Of a DNA stretch of 19,748 nt, positions 1 to 7,691 are shown piece after piece. Made by a program: the position numbers and the translations under genes. The notes below the pieces were generated by a model. The model did no database searches. It was not told the DNA's origin and saw nothing but the letters and a program-made list of their open reading frames with translations. The DNA is from DATLCI01 sp046714215. Lineage in GTDB: Bacteria > Acidobacteriota > Terriglobia > Terriglobales > Acidobacteriaceae. The DNA is taken from positions 1-19,748 of the forward strand of contig JBKKBM010000255.1 of the NCBI GenBank assembly GCA_046714215.1, given 5' to 3'. Positions within the stretch are counted from its first letter, which is position 1. Every line of letters starts with the position of its first letter.

Positions 1-846
1 GGTACGCTGACCATTGATGGATACGATTATTGCAGTTGCAATTGCACCACGAACAAGGACGGCAATTACGTCTGTACCGACCGCGCCGGCAAGACTTGCG
101 ACAATTCCAAGTTTGCCATCTACTCCAACTCCGACGTCGATAGTCCCGCCAAAAGTGCCAACGTCACCGCGGGCACAGTTGACGATAAGGGTAACCCGAT
201 GCCCATCGCGGAAAACCAGGCCGACAAATACGACTTGGAACGGCTGATCGACCGCTACAAGAACATGGCCGAGGCGGTGGATACATCGCTCAAGAGTTAC
301 CGGACGCCCAGCGGGCAGACCCGGAATTCATCCAACCAACTCTGTACCAAGAATGCGGATGGCACCATTACCACCGGCTGCGTGGAGACGTACGGAAACC
401 CCTGCGGAGGCTCCGACACCAACTGCGATACGCAAGCCGGGCAGTTTTTCGGGGCGCCCCCGGCGCTGCCGCCTAAGCCGCCAGATGCCCCCAAAGCCAC
501 GGCCGGTACTACGATTGAACGCCAAGTGACTTATATTCCCGGCGATTTGAAGTTGACCGCCGCGGCCAACGGAAACGGCGTGCTGGTGGTGGAAGGCAAC
601 TTGGAGATTGCCGGCGGTATGGAGTTCTACGGACTGATCATTGTCAAGGGCGTGGTGACCTTCACCGGCGGCGGTGCGGCAAAAACAAACATCTATGGTT
701 CGGTCCTGGCCGGCCAAAGCGCGCTCGACAATATCGACACGGTGATCGGCGGCAGCGCGGCCATCAAGTACAACCGCTGCGCGCTGGAAAATGTCACCAG
801 CCCCCAACCGCCGCGCATGTTGAACACGCGCGATGTACAATTCTGA
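1..846 (+). CDS. PilX-like pilus assembly protein, C-terminal part (5' end outside window)
   Basis: The frame is open from base 1 to a TGA at 844-846, so the start lies upstream of the window; an internal ATG at 199 is unlikely to be the true start because the coding-like frame continues before it. About 281 residues are visible. The first part is Cys-rich (CSCNC and CVETYGNPC among others). The last 90 residues hold a beta-rich segment with GVLVVEGNLEIAGGMEFYG, then LIIVKG and a Gly-rich stretch before a closing SAAIKYNRC. This pattern is familiar from the C-termini of PilX-type minor-pilin-associated proteins of Acidobacteria and Geobacter, which act in type IV pilus assembly at the envelope. 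Pilus genes would be expected upstream. The family call rests on memory of the C-terminal pattern only. A generic exported beta-helix protein is the main alternative. Confidence 0.5.
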   Translation, partial: GTLTIDGYDYCSCNCTTNKDGNYVCTDRAGKTCDNSKFAIYSNSDVDSPAKSANVTAGTVDDKGNPMPIAENQADKYDLERLIDRYKNMAEAVDTSLKSYRTPSGQTRNSSNQLCTKNADGTITTGCVETYGNPCGGSDTNCDTQAGQFFGAPPALPPKPPDAPKATAGTTIERQVTYIPGDLKLTAAANGNGVLVVEGNLEIAGGMEFYGLIIVKGVVTFTGGGAAKTNIYGSVLAGQSALDNIDTVIGGSAAIKYNRCALENVTSPQPPRMLNTRDVQF

Positions 847-870
847 AGGACGATCAAAGGAGCAGCCGCG

Positions 871-1458
871 ATGCATCTTCGCTCGGTAAAACACATGACC
901 GCAACTGTGCTAATGGTTCTGCTGGCCGCCGCAGTAGGGGCCAGCGCGCAGCAAGCGCCGGGCCAGACGACGAACCAAGCCCCCACGATTGCTGACATCG
1001 CCCGGCAAAAACGGGCGGAGAAAGCCAAAAAAAGAAGGACCTATACCACGGAGGACATGAAAGCTGCGGAGGCAGTGGCTCCCGCGGCTGAAGCTCCGGC
1101 CCCGGCCGCAGGCGCTGCTCCCGCAGGCTCAGTAGTCCAATCCAATGAGGCGCTGGCGGCGGCGCAGGCCAAACTTGAAGACCTGAAGGGCCGGGAGGCC
1201 TTTTACCTGCGGAGCATCACCCGTTTCGAAAAGTCTGCCACGGAAGCGGCGGAGGCTGGCGAAGAGGGCAAGCAACGGATCATGACGGAGGCCACGGAAG
1301 AAGCCCGCGCGGAGCTGGTGAAAGTGGCGGATGATCGCGCCAAGGCCGAACAGGATCTGGAGAAGTTGAAGGCGGCGCAGGCGGCAGCCGCCGCCGCGGC
1401 AGCGGCTCCAAAGAAAAGGCCCGCTCGCAAGCCAGCGGCGACCGCCCCTAAGTCCTAA
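871..1458 (+). CDS. Secreted Ala/Lys-rich coiled-coil protein, function unknown
   Basis: A 195-residue protein. The ATG at 871 has AAAGGAG at 856-862, 8 nt upstream, which supports this start; an internal ATG at 898 would still leave a signal peptide. Residues about 9-27 are a signal peptide ending ASAQ. Then comes IADIARQKRAEKAKKRRTY, a motif type recalled from small exported acidobacterial proteins. A Pro/Ala linker (about 70-90) is followed by a charged helix likely to be a coiled coil (about 95-170), and a tail of nine consecutive Ala then Lys/Arg/Pro-rich sequence resembling a histone-H1-like tail. It starts 24 nt after the PilX-like gene and its stop overlaps the next start by one base (TAATG at 1456-1460), so cotranscription with the MarR gene is likely. 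No enzymatic motif is visible. Confidence 0.75.
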   Translation: MHLRSVKHMTATVLMVLLAAAVGASAQQAPGQTTNQAPTIADIARQKRAEKAKKRRTYTTEDMKAAEAVAPAAEAPAPAAGAAPAGSVVQSNEALAAAQAKLEDLKGREAFYLRSITRFEKSATEAAEAGEEGKQRIMTEATEEARAELVKVADDRAKAEQDLEKLKAAQAAAAAAAAAPKKRPARKPAATAPKS

Positions 1459-1895
1459 TGTCCACTCCCTTCGTGACCGAAGGCATAGGCAAGAAGAAAC
1501 TCTCGCCCACTGACTTCCGCAAGCAAGCTCAATTCCGCTATTGGTTGCGGCGCTTCCTGAGCGCCTCGGAGACACATGCGCGGAGGGTAGGACTCGGCTC
1601 CAGCCAATATCAGCTGCTCCTCGCCGTGAAAGGGCTTCCGGCGGGCGAACGTCCCAACATTTCCACGATGGCCGACCGCCTTATGGTGGAATCGCACAGC
1701 GTAGTGGAACTGGTTGACCGCTGCGTCCAGGGCGGTCTCCTCGAACGCTTCCGTGAGGGTCCGGACCAACGGCTGGTCTTTCTCCGGTTGACGGACCTGG
1801 GCAATGAACTGGTGGAGAAGATCGCTCTGCAGAACCGCGCAGAGATCATGGACGCCCTGCCCACCCTGATGGAATTCCTAAAAAGTCTAGTCTGA
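1458..1895 (+). CDS. MarR family transcriptional regulator
   Basis: A 145-residue protein with the MarR winged-helix layout: an N-terminal helical dimerisation part, a helix-turn-helix around NISTMADRLMVESHSVVELV (about residues 65-84), the wing with FREGPDQRLVFLRLT, and a C-terminal dimerisation helix. MarR proteins bind palindromic operators as dimers and usually repress nearby genes until a small ligand or oxidant releases them. The ATG overlaps the stop of the upstream coiled-coil gene by one base, implying translational coupling. It converges with the metalloprotease operon on the other strand, with only 10 nt between the stop codons. The ligand and targets cannot be read from the sequence. 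Confidence 0.88.
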   Translation: MSTPFVTEGIGKKKLSPTDFRKQAQFRYWLRRFLSASETHARRVGLGSSQYQLLLAVKGLPAGERPNISTMADRLMVESHSVVELVDRCVQGGLLERFREGPDQRLVFLRLTDLGNELVEKIALQNRAEIMDALPTLMEFLKSLV

Positions 1896-1905
1896 CGGCA
1901 ACCGC

Positions 1906-2868
1906 TCAGTACCAGCGGGTAGTGAAGTTAGTCTGCACGGAGCGGCCATAGGCATTGCCGAAATCCTGTACATCTTTATTGACCACGGGCAGATCCAGCG
2001 GTTCGGCGGTGATGGTATAGGCGTCCGGGGGCAGCCCTTCGATGCGATAGCTACCATCGGTGAACGATAGCGTGGAGATGGGCGACTTGCGGATGTTGGC
2101 CCCCGCCCAGGGGTGCGCGCCGCTGCGGGATTCGGCAAAGACATGCGCGCCGAAGACTCCGGTTCCGCCCAGCCGCACCGTACCGGCGATCACGCCGGTC
2201 GCTTGCGCGCCATTGGGATACTTGGTCGCGATCCCGGCCACGTCGTCATAACTCAGCAGCCGCTGATTGGTCGGCGAGTATGGGAACATCATCGCGCGGG
2301 CCACTCCGGAATGGTTCAATCCGTAAAAGTGTCCGACCTCGTGGGTAGCCACGGTCTGGAGGTCTTCGCCCGCGCCCGTATCCGTGGTGAAGTTCTGGCT
2401 GGGATTAAAGAGGATGTCTGAATCCAGGATCTGGCCGACGAACTGGGTGGTCCCTCCGCGACCGTCTGAGGCCCCGATCTGAGTGGCGGTAGTGGTGATG
2501 GTGACGGCCAGGGTCTCGGCTTCCTGGCTGAAATCCCCCTGACATACAAAGCAGATCAGGTTCTCACTATTCATGCCCGTGCTGGTGGAGGCGGAATCCG
2601 CCCCGCGCGCGGCAGCGGCCGCCGATCCGGGGGCGTTCGCCCACGCAGCAAAACTGGCCTGCATGACGTCCGCGACCGTGCGGCTACCCTGAATATTGGC
2701 GTTGCGGGTAGGATTCAATTTCCACACGGGAGGACTCGCCCACCTATCGGGGAAGACCCCGCCGGCCCCGGACGTGTAGTTCGTCAGGTGCGAAGAGGCG
2801 GGCCTGACCATGACCAGGGTGGCCAATACCACGACGCACGCTGTGACTATCCATCGGTGGCGTGTCAT
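1906..2868 (-). CDS. Secreted matrixin-type zinc metalloprotease with carboxypeptidase-regulatory-like domain
   Basis: A 320-residue exported protein. Residues 1-26 form a signal peptide. The zinc site HEVGHFYGLNH is at residues 176-186 (ligands H176, H180, H186; catalytic E177), followed by a Met-turn at AMMFP (about 202-206). This matches the metzincin pattern HExxHxxGxxH of matrixins, which hydrolyse peptide bonds outside the cytoplasm. After residue 220, a segment beginning GVIAGTVRLGG and ending YRIEGLPPDAYTI is a carboxypeptidase regulatory-like beta-sandwich, probably a binding or anchoring module. Start ATG overlaps the stop of the preceding gene by 4 nt (ATGA, 2865-2868), so it is the last gene of a three-gene operon. 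No clear cysteine-switch propeptide is visible. A related but zinc-site-less protein is encoded at 16375-19299. Confidence 0.87.
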   Translation of the reverse strand: MTRHRWIVTACVVVLATLVMVRPASSHLTNYTSGAGGVFPDRWASPPVWKLNPTRNANIQGSRTVADVMQASFAAWANAPGSAAAAARGADSASTSTGMNSENLICFVCQGDFSQEAETLAVTITTTATQIGASDGRGGTTQFVGQILDSDILFNPSQNFTTDTGAGEDLQTVATHEVGHFYGLNHSGVARAMMFPYSPTNQRLLSYDDVAGIATKYPNGAQATGVIAGTVRLGGTGVFGAHVFAESRSGAHPWAGANIRKSPISTLSFTDGSYRIEGLPPDAYTITAEPLDLPVVNKDVQDFGNAYGRSVQTNFTTRWY

Positions 2869-3446
2869 AGTGCAGCCGCCTTTTTCACCCGCGCTTCGAG
2901 CTGACTGAGGCGCATGCTGGATCCGCGATAGGTCTTGATCACCTTGGCCTCTGGATCAAAAGCTTCCACGCCTTCGATGCCGTTGCTTACTTCCGGATCC
3001 GCGCCCTGGTTCGCAGACAATGTTTTGACCGCGAAGTTGCCTTGCATCAGTCCGGTGACCACATAGCGGCCGTCCGTGGTCTGGGCAGGATGAACGAAGA
3101 GCACGCTCTGCTCGCCTTCCTGCCAGTACCGCACTCCGGCCACCTTTTGCTGATAGGCGCCGCTGACGCCGCCCATCTGTTTCACGAAGATGGTGTCGCC
3201 GGCATCGCCCTTGAGCGAACGCTGCACGCGAATGCGCGTGACCGTATAGATGAGCGTGTGCTCGGGGTTCCACTCCGTCCATGAATCCGCAGCCTCGCCC
3301 AGCACGATGTGGGTGGAGGCACGCGTCAGCCGTTCCACGGACATGGGCACGATGGTGGTCGCCGTAAGCGGTCCACCGGCCAACAGCAGACAGAGCAGCG
3401 CGACACAGAGTCGCGAAAATCTCGTGATGGTTGTGGGGATGGTCAC
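2865..3446 (-). CDS. Short secreted companion protein of the matrixin protease, function unknown
   Basis: A 193-residue protein starting at GTG 3446-3444, which overlaps the stop of the upstream lipoprotein gene (GTGA, 3443-3446). Residues about 10-29 are a hydrophobic signal peptide ending LTATT. The mature part has ASTHIVLGEAADSW, a beta strand LIYTVTRIRVQRSLKG, and YWQEGEQSVLFVHP. By eye these align with AGLIFLGRVVKVEW, VRITFQVLDGIRG and YRPGETLFLFFYP in the protein at 15809-16378. Both genes sit directly before, and overlap by 4 nt, a matrixin-like gene, so a dedicated partner role is a reasonable inference (inhibitor, chaperone or co-exported subunit). No enzyme motif is visible. The name 'companion' is positional, not a known function. 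Confidence 0.75.
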   Translation of the reverse strand: MTIPTTITRFSRLCVALLCLLLAGGPLTATTIVPMSVERLTRASTHIVLGEAADSWTEWNPEHTLIYTVTRIRVQRSLKGDAGDTIFVKQMGGVSGAYQQKVAGVRYWQEGEQSVLFVHPAQTTDGRYVVTGLMQGNFAVKTLSANQGADPEVSNGIEGVEAFDPEAKVIKTYRGSSMRLSQLEARVKKAAAL

Positions 3447-4027
3447 GGGATCACCTCCAGGCCGCCGGCAAAGGCCGTAATGTCATCGTTGGCGGAGCGC
3501 AGATACACGGTTCGTGCGCCCAGCGCGGCACCCGCGCTTACGGACGCGTCAAAGGCGATTCCCGGGGTACCGCTGGTGGAAGTAACGCTACGCACGTTGC
3601 TGGTGGTGATGTCCTGCGGTCCGCCGATGGTCACCTGCAACGAGCCACTCAACGCGCGACCAAAAAGGATGACTTTCATGGTGGAGCCACGACGGATGGT
3701 GGCGCCGGAGTTCGTCGCCGTGGTGCCCGCACTCAACTCTGAAGTACCCAGCAGCTCTGCGTTCGGGCCGTCGCTGGTCGCCGGCGAAGCGACGGCGATG
3801 TCCACGCTCCCCACCGTCTGTCCCGGGCCCAGGGAAACGGTTTGGATCGCCTGCACCGGCGCGGTCACGATGCCACCGCCGGTGCTGCCGGCAGGATTTG
3901 TGGAAGGATTGGGTGCCGGCGTTAATGGGCCGCTACTGCCGCCACCGCAACCCGCCGCCAGCAGCAGGAGAAGAGCCAACACACTCGATCCCGCACCATG
4001 GGCCGTAAAGTTCCGCAAGGAAGACAC
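3443..4027 (-). CDS. Lipoprotein with IPT/TIG-like C-terminal domain
   Basis: A 194-residue protein with a lipoprotein signal: a hydrophobic stretch followed by lipobox LAAGC, Cys27 being the lipidation site, then a Gly/Ser/Pro-rich linker. The rest (about 110-194) contains STMKVILFGRALSG, VTIGGPQDITTSNVRSV and AGALEV-like ending FAGGLEVIP, a pattern resembling single IPT/TIG Ig-like folds of acidobacterial surface proteins. The listed start is GTG 4027-4025, but the Shine-Dalgarno-like AGAGG (4031-4027, minus strand) is ideally spaced (8 nt) for a TTG at 4018-4016, which would remove three residues. It is the first gene of the operon leading to the metalloprotease and overlaps the next gene by GTGA. 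It is likely anchored in the outer or inner membrane facing the periplasm. Its binding target is unknown. Confidence 0.72.
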   Translation of the reverse strand: MSSLRNFTAHGAGSSVLALLLLLAAGCGGGSSGPLTPAPNPSTNPAGSTGGGIVTAPVQAIQTVSLGPGQTVGSVDIAVASPATSDGPNAELLGTSELSAGTTATNSGATIRRGSTMKVILFGRALSGSLQVTIGGPQDITTSNVRSVTSTSGTPGIAFDASVSAGAALGARTVYLRSANDDITAFAGGLEVIP

Positions 4028-4042
4028 CTCTAGTAGCTATGG

Positions 4043-4048
4043 ATTAAA
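4043..4048 (-). promoter_or_regulatory. Possible -10 element for the lipoprotein/metalloprotease operon
   Basis: Minus-strand TTTAAT lies 15 nt before the GTG at 4027. No convincing -35 hexamer is seen at 16-18 nt spacing. It is placed here because the gene needs a promoter in the short region divergent from mutY. Confidence 0.25.
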
Positions 4049-4140
4049 GATGCGGTGAGAGGGAGCGCTGTTGCACTAGCTCCCGCGGCGTTCGCGCCGA
4101 AACCCTTCGCTTTTGACGATTGCGCACAAACGCGCGCTTC

Positions 4141-4149
4141 CCTAGAATC
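4141..4149 (+). promoter_or_regulatory. Possible -10 element for mutY (CCTAGAATC)
   Basis: TAGAAT at 4143-4148 matches the sigma-70 -10 consensus in 5 of 6 positions. TTGCGC at 4120-4125 lies 17 nt upstream but matches the -35 consensus poorly. The same 9-mer CCTAGAATC recurs at 15791-15799 directly before the gene starting at 15809, which strengthens both as promoter elements. Confidence 0.35.
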
Positions 4150-4213
4150 GAGCACGACACCCATACCCACCGTGCCCCCTCTGGCGACCATGCTCGGAAC
4201 GCTCCCGGATAAG

Positions 4214-5176
4214 ATGATCGGGGAAAAATCCGTCTTCCGCAGCCGGCTGCTGCGCTGGTATGACCGGAATCGGCGCGAGCTGCCCTGGCGCGCCACTCGC
4301 GACCCTTATGCCATCTGGGTGTCAGAGATCATGCTGCAGCAGACGCGTGTGAACGCTGTGCTGGGCCACTATCAACGCTTCCTCGAACTCTTTCCCACAG
4401 TGCGGGCCCTCGCGAATGCGTCAGAACCGGATGTGCTGGCCGCATGGAGCGGATTGGGTTACTACCGGCGCGCGCGCCGGATGCGTCTGGCGGCACAACA
4501 GATCATCACGGATTACGACGGATCTTTCCCCATGACCGCCGCGGCGCTGCAAAAACTTCCCGGCATCGGCCGCTACACCGCGGCCGCCATCGCCAGCATC
4601 GCCTACGATGAGCCGCAAGCGGTAGTGGATGGCAACGTGGAGCGCGTCGTCGGGCGCATGACGGGAAGATCTCTGCCGCAAAAAGTCATATGGGACTTCG
4701 TCCAGCGGCTCATCCATGCTGACCGGCCCGGCGATTTCAATCAGGCGATGATGGAGTTGGGCGCCATCGTCTGTACGCCGCAGAATCCGACGTGTGGTAG
4801 TTGTCCGGTAAAAAGTTTTTGTCGAAGTCGCGGCCAGGCGCCGGTAGTCAAAAACAAGGGAACGCGCCGGGTCGCCGCCGTCGATTACGTTTTCGTGCGC
4901 AAGGGCGACCGCGTGCTGCTGGTCCAGCGCAGCCCGACGGCCCGCCTGATGGCCGGGATGTGGGAGCTGCCGCAGAAGACATTGACCCGAGCGGGCGGAA
5001 AGGCGCTGCTCGAACTGCGCCATGCCATCACCACCACCGATTACCGGGTGAAGGTATACGCCGGCCGCAGCGCCCGCGGACGCTGGGTGCAACTGAGTAA
5101 AGTATCTTCCCTCCCGCTCACCGGCCTGGCCCGCAAGGTGCTCACCCGGTTGGGCGCGATTGCCAGTCCGGCCTGA
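4214..5176 (+). CDS. mutY: A/G-specific adenine DNA glycosylase MutY
   Basis: MutY removes adenine mispaired with 8-oxoguanine in DNA, preventing G:C to T:A mutations. With the start at ATG 4214 it has 320 residues, near the usual 340-360. Visible are the catalytic Glu (E38 in SEIMLQQT), the helix-hairpin-helix LPGIGRYTA (115-123), the catalytic Asp (D139 in VVDGNVERV) and the 4Fe-4S cysteines C187, C194, C197, C203 in the spacing C-x6-C-x2-C-x5-C. A C-terminal MutT-like domain for 8-oxoG recognition starts near residue 220 (VDYVFVRKGDRVLLVQR). The frame is open back to ATG 4055, but residues encoded before 4190 are low-complexity and unlike the family; ATG 4190 is an alternative start. A redoxin gene follows after 8 nt, suggesting one oxidative-damage transcription unit. 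Confidence 0.95.
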   Translation: MIGEKSVFRSRLLRWYDRNRRELPWRATRDPYAIWVSEIMLQQTRVNAVLGHYQRFLELFPTVRALANASEPDVLAAWSGLGYYRRARRMRLAAQQIITDYDGSFPMTAAALQKLPGIGRYTAAAIASIAYDEPQAVVDGNVERVVGRMTGRSLPQKVIWDFVQRLIHADRPGDFNQAMMELGAIVCTPQNPTCGSCPVKSFCRSRGQAPVVKNKGTRRVAAVDYVFVRKGDRVLLVQRSPTARLMAGMWELPQKTLTRAGGKALLELRHAITTTDYRVKVYAGRSARGRWVQLSKVSSLPLTGLARKVLTRLGAIASPA

Positions 5177-5184
5177 GAGGCGTT

Positions 5185-5721
5185 ATGTTTGATTGGATAA
5201 GAAGTGCATTGGGGAGAAAACAGATGGCGGTATTAACGGCGGGAGCAGACGCGCCCGACTTTCAATTGACCTCGACCGATGGCAAGCCTTTTTCCTTGAA
5301 AGAGGCGCAGGGGAAAGCGCCTGTGGTGGCGGCGTTCTTCAAAGTGGGCTGCCCCACATGTCAATACACCTTCCCATTTCTGGAGCGCGTGTATAAAGCG
5401 TATCCCCGCGACCGGGTGAAAGTCATCGGCATCTCGCAGGACGACGCCGCCGCCACCGCCGCCTTCATGAAGGAATTCGGAATCACCTTCCCGGTGTTGT
5501 TGGACGACACCACAAAGTACCCGGCGTCGAACGCCTTCCACCTCGTCCATGTACCCTCCACGTTCGTCATCAACAAGGCGGGCAAGGTCGACCTCACCAC
5601 CATCGGTTGGGTGAAGGACGAGTTTGAACAACTCAACGACATCGTGGCCCGCGCCACCGGCATCCCGCCCGCGCAGATCTTCAAATATGGCGAGCAGGTG
5701 AAGGACTTCAAAGCGGGTTGA
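5185..5721 (+). CDS. Thioredoxin-fold redoxin (AhpC/TSA-TlpA type) with CPTC motif
   Basis: A 178-residue protein with a peroxiredoxin/TlpA-like fold: ADAPDFQLTSTDGKPFSL (about 21-38), an active site GCPTCQYTFPFLE with C56 and C59, GISQDDAAATAAFMKEFGI (a peroxiredoxin-like helix), and the cis-Pro loop VHVPSTFVI. The two-Cys CPTC centre suggests thiol-disulfide exchange or thiol peroxidase activity. No signal peptide is evident, so it is probably cytoplasmic. ATG 5185 has GAGAGG at 5175-5180; ATG 5224 (starting MAVLTAGADAP) has an equally good GGGGAG at 5211-5216 and would remove 13 residues. It lies 8 nt after mutY, so cotranscription is likely, pairing an antioxidant protein with oxidised-base repair. 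Its exact substrate and reductant are not clear from sequence; the trxB product at 12885-13817 could supply electrons through a thioredoxin. Confidence 0.85.
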   Translation: MFDWIRSALGRKQMAVLTAGADAPDFQLTSTDGKPFSLKEAQGKAPVVAAFFKVGCPTCQYTFPFLERVYKAYPRDRVKVIGISQDDAAATAAFMKEFGITFPVLLDDTTKYPASNAFHLVHVPSTFVINKAGKVDLTTIGWVKDEFEQLNDIVARATGIPPAQIFKYGEQVKDFKAG

Positions 5722-5790
5722 GGGACCAAAAGTTAGTCCGCGGTCGCGGACACCGGATTTTCAAGTACGTTAGTTTGAAGGAGCTTCCCT

Positions 5791-7515
5791 GTGCGCAAGT
5801 CGATGTTGGTAGTCCTCGCGTTGTCTCTGGCCCTCACCGCCCCGGCTCTAGCCCAAAAGAAGGGTAACGATGCGCATCGTGCGGCCGCGTCTAAAAACAC
5901 CGCATCGCCGAAGAACGCAGCTGTGCCCGCCGCCGCGGCCGCAGCGGTGAATCACGTGAGCGCGGAGCGCATCCGCGAGCATGTCCGCTTCCTGGCGCAT
6001 GATCTACTGGAAGGGCGCGGCACCGGACAGCGCGGAGGCGACATCGCCGCCGAATATATCGCCAGCCAATTCGCGCTGAACGGACTAAAGCCCCTGGGCG
6101 CGAATGGAACGTACATGCAGAAAGTCCCGCTGGTGGGCGTGACCACGCAACCGGAGAGCAGTTTTACGCTCGTCCCCGCCGGCGGCGAACCGATGAAGCT
6201 GGTGTTCAAGGACCAATGGGTCGCGTACAACGAAAGCCTGGGCGACCGGGCGACGATCAATGCCGACATTATCTGGATGGGCTACGGCATCACCGCTCCG
6301 GAATATCAGTGGGACGATTACAAGGACATCGACGTCCGCGGCAAAGTGCTGTTGATGCTGGTCAGCGAGCCGCCGTCCGATGACGAGAAGTTTTTTAAGG
6401 GCAAGGCCCTCACCTACTACGGACGCTGGACTTACAAATATGAGAACGCGGCGCGGCACGGCGCGGCCGGCGTGATCCTCATCCATCGCACGGACATGGC
6501 GAGCTATGGATGGGAAGTAGTCCGTAACTCGAATTCCGGCGAGAAGTCCTACTTGCGCACGAACGCACCCAAGCTGCTGTCCGCCGGATGGATCCAGTTG
6601 GCTAACGCGCATAAGCTGACCCAGGCCTGCGGCATGGACCTGACCAAGATGTTTGAAGAGGCGAAGTCTCGCAACTTTAAGGCGCGGCCCATGAGCGCGA
6701 AGCTGGAAGCCAGTATCGTGAGCAAGATCCGCAACATCGAATCGAACAATGTGGTCGGCATGATCCCCGGCTCCAATCCGAAGTTGAAGGATGAAGCGGT
6801 GCTCTTCACCTCGCATTATGACCACCTCGGCATCCGCGCGGACGTGAAGGGCGACAACATCTATAACGGCGCGCATGACAACGCGACCGGCGTGGGCATG
6901 ATGCTGGAGATCGCGCATGCGCTGGCCGATGCCAAGGCGCGTCCCAAGCGGTCGCTGGTGTTCGCCGCCGTCACCGCGGAGGAGCAGGGACTGCGCGGAT
7001 CGGAATACCTGGGGGAGAATCCTCCCATCCCCGCGGGTAAGATCGCGCTGAATCTCAACTTTGACGCTATCCCTCCGCTGGGCGATCCCGAGGAACTGGT
7101 CGCGCTGGGCTCAGAGCGCAGTGATTTTTATCCTGTGGTGGAAGCCACGGCCAAAGGCTTTGGCATGACGCTGCAGCCCGACCTCCATCCCGACCGCGGC
7201 AGCTACTATCGCTCTGACCACTTCAGCATGTCGCGCGTGGGGGTGCCTGCGTTCTCGTTGAAGTTGGGCGATAAGTTCAAGGGTCACCCCGCCGAGTGGG
7301 GCAAGCAGAAATCCGAGGAATACAACACCAAGGATTATCACCAGCCCACCGACGAATTCGAAGCCAAGGGCGACTACACCGCCAACGCGAAGCTGGCGCA
7401 GTTCCTGATCGCGCTGGGGTGGAAGGCTGCCGAGCAACCGAAATTGGTGGAGTGGCTGGCGGGCGACGAGTTCGAAGCCGCGCGCAAGGCCAGCCAGAGC
7501 GGGACTAAAAAATAA
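5791..7515 (+). CDS. Exported M28 family aminopeptidase with PA domain
   Basis: A 574-residue zinc aminopeptidase-type protein. The start is GTG 5791 with GAAGGAG at 5777-5783, 7 nt upstream. A signal peptide ends near residue 22 (APALAQ), so it acts in the periplasm or outside the cell. A PA (protease-associated) insert spans about 130-290 and includes RHGAAGVILIHR near residue 220. The M28 di-zinc ligands can be placed: H342 (FTSHYDHLG), D363 (AHDNATGVG), catalytic E397 and ligand E398 (VTAEEQGLRGSEYL), D425 (LNFDAIPP) and H477 (RSDHFSMSRVGVPAF). It looks complete and active. Such enzymes release N-terminal amino acids from peptides; with the S9 peptidase at the right edge and the matrixin protease it suggests use of external protein. 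Confidence 0.93.
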   Translation: MRKSMLVVLALSLALTAPALAQKKGNDAHRAAASKNTASPKNAAVPAAAAAAVNHVSAERIREHVRFLAHDLLEGRGTGQRGGDIAAEYIASQFALNGLKPLGANGTYMQKVPLVGVTTQPESSFTLVPAGGEPMKLVFKDQWVAYNESLGDRATINADIIWMGYGITAPEYQWDDYKDIDVRGKVLLMLVSEPPSDDEKFFKGKALTYYGRWTYKYENAARHGAAGVILIHRTDMASYGWEVVRNSNSGEKSYLRTNAPKLLSAGWIQLANAHKLTQACGMDLTKMFEEAKSRNFKARPMSAKLEASIVSKIRNIESNNVVGMIPGSNPKLKDEAVLFTSHYDHLGIRADVKGDNIYNGAHDNATGVGMMLEIAHALADAKARPKRSLVFAAVTAEEQGLRGSEYLGENPPIPAGKIALNLNFDAIPPLGDPEELVALGSERSDFYPVVEATAKGFGMTLQPDLHPDRGSYYRSDHFSMSRVGVPAFSLKLGDKFKGHPAEWGKQKSEEYNTKDYHQPTDEFEAKGDYTANAKLAQFLIALGWKAAEQPKLVEWLAGDEFEAARKASQSGTKK

Positions 7516-7691
7516 TCGGTTACCTATGTAACTTGGGTCGCGGTCGTGGGTGCGTTATCCTCGCGACTGGCGCGGGGATTTCCGTTACAGCCAGCTTGGA
7601 CCGGCGATGATCCGTGATAAGATGCGCCTCGAAGATCGTCATTCAAACCTTGTTTTGTAGGACTTGCAGTCGGTACCCGGGCAACCTCCCC

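Noticed and set aside
3309..4058. Long open frame (+) opposite the lipoprotein and companion genes
   Set aside because: Low-complexity translation with no motif, and the opposite strand has a lipobox and overlapping operon starts.
5737..5750. TCCGCG-GT-CGCGGA palindrome after the redoxin gene
   Set aside because: The two-base loop and the lack of a T-run make it a poor terminator; not long enough for a clear operator.
7519..7532. GTTAC-CTAT-GTAAC inverted repeat after the M28 peptidase gene
   Set aside because: Five-base stem with no T-run; could be chance.
7596..7623. TTGGAC and TAAGAT as a promoter for the cyclase-like gene
   Set aside because: Both hexamers match consensus poorly; kept only as a hint that the start at 7614 is too early.
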